NCBI GenBank assembly: GCA_025455125.1
Contig: JALONE010000100.1
Span: forward strand, 1-5,471
From: Bacteroidota bacterium
GTDB lineage: Bacteria; Bacteroidota; Ignavibacteria; UBA10030
DNA: 5,471 nucleotides
Direction: 5' to 3'
The notes under the pieces were generated by a model. It searched no databases, was not told where the DNA came from, and was given only the letters and a program-made list of their open reading frames with translations. Of this stretch, positions 1-5,471 are shown one piece after another. Positions within the stretch are counted from its first letter, which is position 1, and each line of letters begins with the position of its first letter. Position numbers and translations under genes: made by a program.

Positions 1-494
1 AAGCTGTCCGGAATGGAGCGAACGAACTGCCGGATGAGGAAGATGCCGAAGATGCTCGCGAGTCCGGGGATGACCGCCCCCGCATATGTATTGACGAACC
101 CCATGGTCTTCAGCATGAGAAAGAGGGGCAACATCGTCACCTGGGCCGGGATAACCATCGCGCTGAGCAACACGCGGAAGAGCCGCTCACGCCCCCGAAA
201 CGCATACTTCGCAAAGGCGAATCCCGCCATCGAGTTGATGAACAGCGACACAAGGGTCACGACGGAAGCGATGATCAGACTATTTAGGAAATAGCGCCCC
301 ATGTGGAGTCGTTCTCCCAGGGCGACATAATGCTCCAATGTCGGCGTCCGTGGAATCAGCGGAGGCGGTGAACCGCTCGCCTCTCCGGGCGCCATGAACG
401 AAGCCGACACCATCCAGAGCGCGGGAGTCAACGTTGCGATCGCGATGACCGCAAGAGCAACATTCATCACGATGTGCGACGTGCGGATCCTCAT
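1..494 (-). CDS. Carbohydrate ABC transporter permease, MalG type (CUT1 family), 3' end outside the window
   Basis: Inner-membrane subunit that pairs with the MalF-type permease encoded just upstream to form the sugar channel. The first 164 codons are visible; family members are usually about 270-290 residues, so a little over half is present. The start is the ATG at 494-492, whose last two bases lie in the upstream permease stop (ATGA overlap), preceded by a good GGAGG. Hydrophobic segments lie near residues 9-33, 70-95, 105-128 and 137-155. Family-typical stretches are NSMAGFAFAKYAFRG (87-101), VIPAQVTMLPLF (114-125) and FLIRQFVRSIPDS (152-164). That last stretch normally leads directly into the EAA loop that contacts the ATPase, so the EAA motif should lie just past base 1. 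Substrate cannot be read from this subunit. The family call is secure; the exact length is unknown. Confidence 0.93.
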   Translation of the reverse strand, partial: MRIRTSHIVMNVALAVIAIATLTPALWMVSASFMAPGEASGSPPPLIPRTPTLEHYVALGERLHMGRYFLNSLIIASVVTLVSLFINSMAGFAFAKYAFRGRERLFRVLLSAMVIPAQVTMLPLFLMLKTMGFVNTYAGAVIPGLASIFGIFLIRQFVRSIPDS

Positions 495-1390
495 TGTCCG
501 GTCCTCCGCTGGAGCGCGATCTGCGCGAGCGTGAAGATGAGAATGATCGCGAAGAGGATGAAGGCGATCGCCGCGGCATGTCCCATGTTCCACCACCGGA
601 AGCCCTGCTCGTACATCAGCAACACCACGCTCGTCGTGGCATATAGCGGCCCGCCCTGCGTCATCACGTACGGCTCCGCGAACAACTGGAAGTATCCGAT
701 GACGGTGATCATGACGACGAACACCGTCGTCGGCGCGAGCATGGGCAATGTGATATCGACGAATTGTCTCCACCACCCGGCACCGTCCAGGTGCGCCGCC
801 TCATACAGGTCGTCGGGGATGTTCTGCAGACCGGCGATGAAGATGAGCATGTTATAGCCGAAGTTCTTCCAGACCGCCATCAGAATGATGGCCGGCATCG
901 CGTACGTCGGATCACCGAGCCAGTCGATCATGCCGATGCCGAACCACGAAAGAAGGTGATTCAGCAAACCATCCGCCGGGTGATAGAGATAGCGCCAGAC
1001 GACCGCGACGGCGACAAGACTGGTGACGACGGGCAGAAAATAGATCGTGCGGAAGAGGGTCTTAAACCGCGCGAGCTTTGAGTTGAGCATGAGCGCGGTA
1101 CCCAGGGAAACGGCGACCGACAAAGGACCGCCGACCAGGACGAAGTAGAACGTGTTCTTCAGCGCGGTCCAGAACAGCGGTGTGTCCAGGATGCGAAGAT
1201 AGTTCTCCATCCCGACGAATCGCACCATGCCCAGATCGGCCAGCGCATAGATATCGAAGTCGGTGAAACTGAGAACGAGCGCGCCAAGGACCGGGATCAC
1301 AAAAAAGATGCCGATCGCCGTCAGCGCAGGGGCGAGGAAGAGCCATGCGGCCGCCGTTTGAGATCGGCGATGCCCCGGGGCCGGCCTCAT
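491..1390 (-). CDS. Carbohydrate ABC transporter permease, MalF type (CUT1 family)
   Basis: Inner-membrane channel subunit of the sugar importer, 299 residues, complete. I place the start at the ATG at 1390-1388 because it overlaps the stop of the binding-protein gene (ATGA), has GGGAGG 6 bases upstream, and gives a normal MalF-type N-terminus (MRPAPGHRRSQTAAAWLFLA). The reading frame stays open 50 codons further upstream, but that stretch lies over the 3' end of the binding-protein gene and is rich in Arg and Gly, so it is not part of the protein. Six hydrophobic segments fit residues about 15-41, 78-103, 113-137, 165-187, 218-240 and 270-291. The EAA loop, which docks on the ATPase, is at about 197-220 (EAAHLDGA, then LPMLAP). 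TQGGP at 244-248 is typical of the family. Its stop TGA at 493-491 overlaps the next start. The transported sugar is not determinable from this subunit. Confidence 0.96.
   Translation of the reverse strand: MRPAPGHRRSQTAAAWLFLAPALTAIGIFFVIPVLGALVLSFTDFDIYALADLGMVRFVGMENYLRILDTPLFWTALKNTFYFVLVGGPLSVAVSLGTALMLNSKLARFKTLFRTIYFLPVVTSLVAVAVVWRYLYHPADGLLNHLLSWFGIGMIDWLGDPTYAMPAIILMAVWKNFGYNMLIFIAGLQNIPDDLYEAAHLDGAGWWRQFVDITLPMLAPTTVFVVMITVIGYFQLFAEPYVMTQGGPLYATTSVVLLMYEQGFRWWNMGHAAAIAFILFAIILIFTLAQIALQRRTGQ
503..507 (-). promoter_or_regulatory. Ribosome binding site of the MalG-type permease
   Basis: GGAGG on the minus strand, 8 bases before the ATG at 494-492 and inside the last codons of the preceding permease gene. 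It fixes the start of the MalG-type gene and suggests that this gene can load its own ribosomes as well as use those finishing the upstream gene. Confidence 0.8.
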
Positions 1391-2673
1391 CGTGTGCCTC
1401 CCTGCTCCAGCAGCCACCGCCGCTTTTCCAGCATGCGGTCGACGTCTCTGTCGAGTCGGCGTGTCGCCTCTTCGACGCTCATCGCGTTCGACGCGACGAA
1501 TTCCACGTATGCCTGCAACTTGATGACGATCTGTTCCCACTCCGGTACCTGCGGCAGGGGCTCAAGCCGAAGCAGCTGCTTATGGAACGCCTGAATATGC
1601 GGATTCCTCCGCAAGGAAGAATCTTCCCACGCGGATTTCCTCGGCGGGAGGTTCCCCGTAATGCGATGGAATGCGATCGACTGTTCTCGCGAGGCGAGAA
1701 ACTCCATGAACTGCCAGGCCGCATCCTTCTGCTTCGACTGTCGAAACAGCACGAGACTCGTCCCGAGCGGAAGGGAGATCCCGGGCCTCACAGTGTCAAG
1801 ACTGGGGACCGGCGCCGTCATCCAGGCTTCGCTCAGATGCGCAGGAACGCGCCGCGTGAACTCGCCGATGTTCCATGGGCCGGTGATATACATTGTGATC
1901 AATCCATCCGAGAAGGAATCGTACATATTCGTGATGAGCGATTGCCCGATCGGCGAATAATCCTTGCGATAGAACGATGCGAGCAATTCCATCGCCCGGC
2001 GAAATCGCGGACCGCTGAAATTCGCCCTCGTATTCCGATCCACCAGGAATTCCCCACCCGCCTGCATGCCGAGAAGGATCGCCGGGACCCATTCATTCGT
2101 CGGCAGGAACATCGGATAGCGCTGCATCCCGTCCGACGCCGCCTGGCGCTTCATCGTCTCACACAGCCTGAGCATCTCGTCCCATGTCGCCGGCGGTTCC
2201 GGGAATCCGGCCTTCTGCAGGAGATCACGACGGTAATACAGCAAACGCGTGTCGACATACCAGGGAATTCCGTACAACACCGAGTCGATCACGTTGGTCC
2301 GCAGAACGCCGTCAAAATAGTCCTCACGTTGGATGGTCGCGGAGAGGTGGACACGTTCATCGAGCGGCTCCAAGGCGCCCAGCGTGGTGAATTCCGGAAG
2401 CCATGTGTTGCCGAGCTGGGCAATATCGGGGGTCGATTCTCCCGCGAAGGCAGTCAACAATTTTTCGTGCGCCGCGGTCCAGGGGATCTGCTGAACGGTG
2501 ATGCGGATGCCGGGATGCGTCCGCTCAAACTCGGGGATGAGTGTCCGCACCATCTCCCCCTCATTCCCCATCCCCCAGAACTTTACGACCGTCGCGTCAG
2601 CGGATTCACGCTGACATCCGGTCGTGGTCAGGGCGACAACGACGATGACCCACACGAGGAGCGATCGGTTCAT
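1387..2673 (-). CDS. Lipoprotein extracellular solute-binding protein, family 1 (sugar ABC importer)
   Basis: Captures the sugar outside the inner membrane and hands it to the two permeases encoded downstream. It has 428 residues, normal for the family. The N-terminus has a short charged start (MNR), a hydrophobic core at 5-15, and a lipobox-like LTTTGC ending at Cys20, the likely lipidation site; Thr at -3 is less usual than Leu or Val. Residues +2 and +3 are Gln and Arg, with no Asp inner-membrane retention signal. Typical binding-protein stretches are PEFERTHPGIRITV (47-60), GESTPDIAQLGNTW (78-91), YGIPWYVDTRLLYYRRD (134-150), YITGPWNIGEF (262-272), NLPPRKSAW (341-349) and PEWEQI (377-382). 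Aromatic residues in these stretches (W91, W138, Y139, W267) are plausible sugar contacts by analogy. The ATG at 2673-2671 overlaps the stop of the GH2 gene, and no clear ribosome binding site precedes it. The ligand is unknown; an oligosaccharide is likely given the neighbouring hydrolases. Confidence 0.94.
   Translation of the reverse strand: MNRSLLVWVIVVVALTTTGCQRESADATVVKFWGMGNEGEMVRTLIPEFERTHPGIRITVQQIPWTAAHEKLLTAFAGESTPDIAQLGNTWLPEFTTLGALEPLDERVHLSATIQREDYFDGVLRTNVIDSVLYGIPWYVDTRLLYYRRDLLQKAGFPEPPATWDEMLRLCETMKRQAASDGMQRYPMFLPTNEWVPAILLGMQAGGEFLVDRNTRANFSGPRFRRAMELLASFYRKDYSPIGQSLITNMYDSFSDGLITMYITGPWNIGEFTRRVPAHLSEAWMTAPVPSLDTVRPGISLPLGTSLVLFRQSKQKDAAWQFMEFLASREQSIAFHRITGNLPPRKSAWEDSSLRRNPHIQAFHKQLLRLEPLPQVPEWEQIVIKLQAYVEFVASNAMSVEEATRRLDRDVDRMLEKRRWLLEQGGTR
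1397..1402 (-). promoter_or_regulatory. Ribosome binding site that sets the MalF-type start
   Basis: GGGAGG on the minus strand, 6 bases before the ATG at 1390-1388 and within the Gly-Gly codons near the end of the binding-protein gene. Together with the ATGA overlap it favours this ATG over the more distant in-frame ATG at 1540. Confidence 0.82.
2670..2673 (-). promoter_or_regulatory. ATGA coupling junction between GH2 and the binding protein, without a clear ribosome binding site
   Basis: The ATG at 2673-2671 and the TGA at 2672-2670 share two bases. The sequence just upstream (TCTGACCGCCTT before the ATG) has no purine-rich Shine-Dalgarno match, unlike the two permease junctions downstream. 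Translation of the binding protein probably depends on ribosomes that finish the GH2 gene. This is read from the sequence; the coupling itself is inferred. Confidence 0.6.
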
Positions 2674-5312
2674 AAGGCGGTCAGATTCAGAAGATAGCGA
2701 ACGGCGACAGGGTCAAACCGGCGCGCGTATCGATCGGTGGAATGGACTTCCACAGAAAGCCGTCCGCGGATTTGAATGCGGGAGACGACCACTGTTCCCT
2801 TCCCATGTTGGACGCGGAACACCGCGGGAGTGCGAAGGCCAAGCCCGCACGATGCGAGCGTTTCCGCCTGCATCGTGGCAGCGATCGTGTGCTCCGAAAC
2901 GAGTTCGCCCCCGGGAGCGCCGTTGAACCAGCGAAGATGTTCGGGACGCAGGTCATGCCAGAGCGCGTGGACCGCATCTTCCGGGAATACGTACGAATCG
3001 TAGCCGCCTTTATCCACATCATGACGCCGCTCGATCGTGAGCGTGAGCCGATGGGTGACACGGAGGACTCTCGGCTCGACAGTGCGAAATTCCGGCTCCT
3101 GAATGACCAAGACACCGCCGCCCTGCACGAACGCCGTCACTTCATCGAGCCGATCACGATAGGAATCGCATTGCAGGCCGAATGTATTCACAAAGAGCAG
3201 TTGGTCCGGCTGAAGGCGATGGTTTTCAAATGCTGCGAATGAAACGGCGTTCACGCCGAGGGACGTTGCGACCTCTCCGAGTGGATCAAGCACGATGAGC
3301 GGCCGCGCATCCGTCCGACGCACTGCTGCACGCGGGAAGACATGAAGAATCCGCCGGCTGAGGACCTCGTTCTGCTTTCCCTTCTCCCGAAGCTGCGCGC
3401 TCAAGCGGTATTCCCCGGGCTGCACAGGCATCCGGACATCCACCGACTTGACGGCATGCGAGTGTTCTTTGAGGTCGAGCTCGAATCCTGCCGCTTCGTG
3501 CATGAGTTCATCTTGCCGGTACACACCGATGGTGATCGTTCCTGTCGCAGGGCGTTCAGTGTCGTTGAAGAGGTGAAGATCGACCGGGACATTGTCGCCA
3601 GCCATGAAATGCCTGTCCGCAAGATCGATGCTGATCCCAAACGGCGCGTAGGCATTCTTCAGTTCCTCAAGGAGGGGTTTCGGCTTCAAGTTCGCGATCG
3701 GCCCTTCGAACCAATTCGCCGTTGGTCCTTTGTTATTGCTGATATACACGAACGGCTGAATGGCGGCGCAACCCATGCGGCGGAAGAGACCGACGAGTTC
3801 CTCGGCAAGATAGCGCTGATGCTCGATGATCTGCTGTTTTGTGTGCGAACGTCCAAGCCAGCGTTCCACCACATCCTTCATCAGCACGGTGGAATTCCAT
3901 TCCGCGTCGAACCACCACCAGAGAAACTCGTTCACAACGACCGGCTCGGCTGACCGCTCCAGCGCTGTCAAAGCGTTCGTATATCCGACGGTGCGGAGAT
4001 TGCGCGTCATCCCAAGCGAGTAGATGTACGGGTGCTGCTCATGGAAGTCGACCGACTCCCACGGCCGGGTGGGATCGAGCCGCTTCATCTCGGGAATGAT
4101 GTCGTAGACGACCGAATCATCCGTCGATTCGTTCAACGGATCCCAGATCACGATGCTGGGGTGATTGGCATTGTCGAGGATCCACCGGCGAAATTCCTCC
4201 CGAATGGCGGCGTTCGAACCGGTCGCATTCCAGAAGGGCCATTCGTCCTGCAGCAGCATTCCATGTTCGTCCGCCAGATCGTACCAGCGGTTGTAGGCGT
4301 GACCCAGATGAAAGCGGAAGAAGTTGAAATAATGAGCCTTGGGAATTTCGACGAACGCCCGCTTGACCCATGGCATGTCCCACGGAAGCAACTGCCGCTG
4401 GTCATCCCCGAGAAACCGGTGGAATGCGATGTTCCCGCCGCGGAGGGCGATCGGCTTCCCGTTCAGGAAGAACTGCTTCCCGCGGATCTCAAATTCCCGC
4501 ATTCCGAAGCGCCCCGACCACTCATCGCGCGCCTCTCCCGCGACCGAAACTCGGACGCGTGCACCGTACAGGAACGGATCGGACGGACTCCAGGCATGCG
4601 GGTGCTTGATCCGGTGCATGACCGCCGCAATGGCCTCGCCATGTGCGGGAACGATGACACCAGATGCGTGACCGGAGGCGGCCGGTCCTCCTTCGCTGTG
4701 CGCATCGACAACCGTCGTCAGATCGCAGTGCACCGCCGCAGACGAGTGGTTCCGGAGGAAGACCCGGAATTCCGCGACCTCGTCCCGAAGGTTCGGAATC
4801 ACCTGGACGGTTTCGATGAAAGGATTTCCGCACAGGATCAGGTTGACATCCCCCCAAATCCCGGGAATGAACTCGCTCCGTTCCTGATCGCGGCCGACCG
4901 GTCGTTCCGGCGGGAGCGTTTCGCGGTCACCGATCACGACCCTCAACGCATTCTCCCCGGATGCGGCCAGCGCGTCGTTCAGCACATGTCTGTGTGATGT
5001 GTAGCAGTGATACGAACTCCCAACCTCAGCACCGTTCAGAAGGACCGTTGTGCCGAACATCGCTTGCTGGATCTCAAGGATGCATAGCCGGGACGCGGGA
5101 ACACCGTTGAGCGTGAACGCACGCGTGTGATGATGGTAGGAATGCGCCCGCCAGTCGTACGGCTTGAGCGTGCAATCCACGACCGACGGAACCGGGATGG
5201 GAACAGCATGCGCGGTCGGCACTTCCTGTGGAGAACCGCTCCCCGCGATCGACCACATGCCGTTCAATGAAACGGTCTGCCGGACCAGCTTCTCATTGTG
5301 TTGAATGATCAC
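2670..5312 (-). CDS. Glycoside hydrolase family 2 enzyme (beta-glycosidase, specificity unknown) with a C-terminal GATase-like domain
   Basis: Retaining exo-type beta-glycosidase by family, 880 residues, complete. Layout: sugar-binding jelly roll at about 1-165 (LNGMWSIAG at 16-24, VLLNGAEVG at 90-98, PGIWGDVNL at 150-158); Ig-like sandwich at about 166-275 with HAWSPSDPFLYG; TIM barrel at about 276-555 (FFLNGKPIALRGGN at 281-294, HGMLLQDEW at 350-358). Predicted acid/base is Glu395 in NHPSIVIWDPLNES; predicted nucleophile is Glu462 in VVNEFLWWWFD. A second sandwich spans about 556-660, followed by an alpha/beta domain at about 668-875 resembling a degenerate class I glutamine-amidotransferase fold (GGGVLVIQEP at 731-740, HGKGTVVVSRIQI at 836-848); no Cys nucleophile elbow is visible there. 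No signal peptide is seen, so it probably acts in the cytoplasm on imported sugar. Start is the GTG at 5312-5310: a same-frame stop lies only two codons upstream, and the next ATG (residue 19) would cut into the conserved N-terminus. No strong ribosome binding site. Annotation as beta-galactosidase or beta-glucuronidase would be a guess. Confidence 0.94.
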   Translation of the reverse strand: MIIQHNEKLVRQTVSLNGMWSIAGSGSPQEVPTAHAVPIPVPSVVDCTLKPYDWRAHSYHHHTRAFTLNGVPASRLCILEIQQAMFGTTVLLNGAEVGSSYHCYTSHRHVLNDALAASGENALRVVIGDRETLPPERPVGRDQERSEFIPGIWGDVNLILCGNPFIETVQVIPNLRDEVAEFRVFLRNHSSAAVHCDLTTVVDAHSEGGPAASGHASGVIVPAHGEAIAAVMHRIKHPHAWSPSDPFLYGARVRVSVAGEARDEWSGRFGMREFEIRGKQFFLNGKPIALRGGNIAFHRFLGDDQRQLLPWDMPWVKRAFVEIPKAHYFNFFRFHLGHAYNRWYDLADEHGMLLQDEWPFWNATGSNAAIREEFRRWILDNANHPSIVIWDPLNESTDDSVVYDIIPEMKRLDPTRPWESVDFHEQHPYIYSLGMTRNLRTVGYTNALTALERSAEPVVVNEFLWWWFDAEWNSTVLMKDVVERWLGRSHTKQQIIEHQRYLAEELVGLFRRMGCAAIQPFVYISNNKGPTANWFEGPIANLKPKPLLEELKNAYAPFGISIDLADRHFMAGDNVPVDLHLFNDTERPATGTITIGVYRQDELMHEAAGFELDLKEHSHAVKSVDVRMPVQPGEYRLSAQLREKGKQNEVLSRRILHVFPRAAVRRTDARPLIVLDPLGEVATSLGVNAVSFAAFENHRLQPDQLLFVNTFGLQCDSYRDRLDEVTAFVQGGGVLVIQEPEFRTVEPRVLRVTHRLTLTIERRHDVDKGGYDSYVFPEDAVHALWHDLRPEHLRWFNGAPGGELVSEHTIAATMQAETLASCGLGLRTPAVFRVQHGKGTVVVSRIQIRGRLSVEVHSTDRYARRFDPVAVRYLLNLTAL

Positions 5313-5322
5313 AAATACTCAT
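5310..5322 (-). promoter_or_regulatory. Junction between the PF10091 gene and GH2: ATGA plus downstream GTG start
   Basis: The upstream gene stops at the TGA at 5321-5319; two codons later, in the same frame, the GTG at 5312-5310 opens GH2. An ATG at 5322-5320 overlaps the stop exactly as at the other junctions of this operon, but it is out of frame with GH2 and ends after 9 codons at 5295-5293. No good Shine-Dalgarno sequence lies at the usual distance from the GTG. The nearest purine-rich stretch is at 5356-5362 (GGGGAGG on the minus strand), too far away to serve it directly. Confidence 0.5.
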
Positions 5323-5471
5323 TCGTCAAGTTTCGAATTTGCCTCACTCATCCATCCTCCCCGAAACCCCGCCCGCTCGAGTCCCCGACGGACGACGGGA
5401 TCATTGCGGAGCACGCGCCAGATGAAGTCTGAACGGAAATTCTCCGCCATCAGCAGCATCGGTCCCTGGTC
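5319..5471 (-). CDS. Glucoamylase-family protein (PF10091, GH144-related), C-terminal 50 residues only
   Basis: Only the last 50 codons and the TGA stop lie in the window; the 5' part is beyond base 5471. The visible protein begins DQGPMLLMAENFRSDFIWRV and ends GFRGGWMSEANSKLDE. From memory of the family, PF10091 proteins close with a very similar block: DQGP, then a hydrophobic run, then ENfRs/ENyRt, a short helix with Trp, and a final GF. The DQGP segment forms part of the last helices of the (alpha/alpha)6 barrel. Characterised PF10091-related enzymes of GH144 cut beta-1,2-glucan, whereas 'glucoamylase' is largely an inherited label. Catalytic residues, signal peptide and location in the cell cannot be judged from this tail. 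The tail after GF (GGWMSEANSKLDE) is longer than needed for the fold. The family call rests on one block, hence moderate confidence. Confidence 0.72.
   Translation of the reverse strand, partial: DQGPMLLMAENFRSDFIWRVLRNDPVVRRGLERAGFRGGWMSEANSKLDE

Noticed and set aside
436..571. Two copies of GCGATCGC (436-443 and 564-571), resembling the HIP1 palindrome of cyanobacteria.
   Set aside because: Both fall within Ala/Ile-rich membrane-segment codons of the permeases, where GCG-ATC-GC is expected from codon use; two copies do not support a cyanobacterial origin.
1391..1540. A 50-codon N-terminal extension of the MalF-type permease starting at the ATG at 1540.
   Set aside because: It overlaps the end of the binding-protein gene, is Arg/Gly rich and unlike permease N-termini, while the ATG at 1390 has a ribosome binding site and the same ATGA overlap as its neighbours.
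1345..2697. Long plus-strand open frame of 450 codons opposite the binding-protein gene.
   Set aside because: It lies antisense to a clearly conserved gene, its product is rich in Arg, His and Pro with no recognisable domain, and GC-rich codon use on the sense strand easily leaves the opposite strand free of stops.
4032..4997. Plus-strand open frame of 321 codons opposite the GH2 catalytic region.
   Set aside because: It is a mirror of the GH2 coding frame, with no family motif, no promoter and no plausible start context; the GH2 catalytic motifs on the minus strand explain this stretch.
5323..5351. Internal ATG at 5351-5349 preceded by GGAGG, which could start a 10-residue peptide MSEANSKLDE.
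   Set aside because: It is in frame with the end of the PF10091 protein, the spacing of 4 bases is short, and the sequence is explained as the tail of that protein; a separate leader peptide is not supported.
1..5471. A search for promoters, terminators, tRNAs, CRISPR repeats, insertion sequences or an undescribed defence or mobile system.
   Set aside because: Coding sequence fills the window with no gap above 6 bases, and I saw no repeated units, terminal inverted repeats or RNA-gene-like structures; the content fits a conventional sugar-use operon.

Overview
The whole window is one minus-strand operon, read from high to low coordinates, for taking up and breaking down an oligosaccharide. 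No gene is supported on the plus strand, and there is no intergenic gap longer than 6 bases. In transcription order the genes are: the last 50 codons of a glucoamylase-family protein (Pfam PF10091, related to GH144) at 5471-5319; a complete glycoside hydrolase family 2 enzyme of 880 residues at 5312-2670; a lipoprotein extracellular solute-binding protein of 428 residues at 2673-1387; a MalF-type permease of 299 residues at 1390-491; and the first 164 codons of a MalG-type permease, from 494 to the left edge. The last three form a CUT1-type carbohydrate ABC importer. Its ATPase is not in the window.

The three complete downstream junctions are all 4-base ATGA overlaps, where the stop of one gene shares bases with the start of the next. 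The first junction has a 6-base gap and a GTG start. This packing points to one transcript with translational coupling. I see no promoter, terminator, RNA gene, mobile element, repeat array or CRISPR array; both ends of the operon lie outside the window.

The GH2 enzyme has no visible signal peptide, while the binding protein has a lipoprotein signal peptide. The simplest model is that a glucan is cut by the upstream PF10091 enzyme (location unknown), the fragments are captured by the lipoprotein, imported by the two permeases, and trimmed by GH2 in the cytoplasm. The sugar is not known from sequence. Because characterised PF10091 relatives (GH144) act on beta-1,2-glucan, that substrate is a reasonable but unproven hypothesis.

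The organism is a bacterium with a GC-rich genome, judged by the mostly G/C third codon positions. The mix of lipoprotein binding protein, PF10091 protein and large GH2 enzyme suggests a free-living Gram-negative of the Bacteroidota/Rhodothermota/Ignavibacteria, Acidobacteria or Gemmatimonadota kind. This placement is a low-confidence impression. Most of the window is ordinary carbohydrate-use machinery; the points worth a second look are the GH2 architecture and active-site variant, the GTG junction, and the substrate question.
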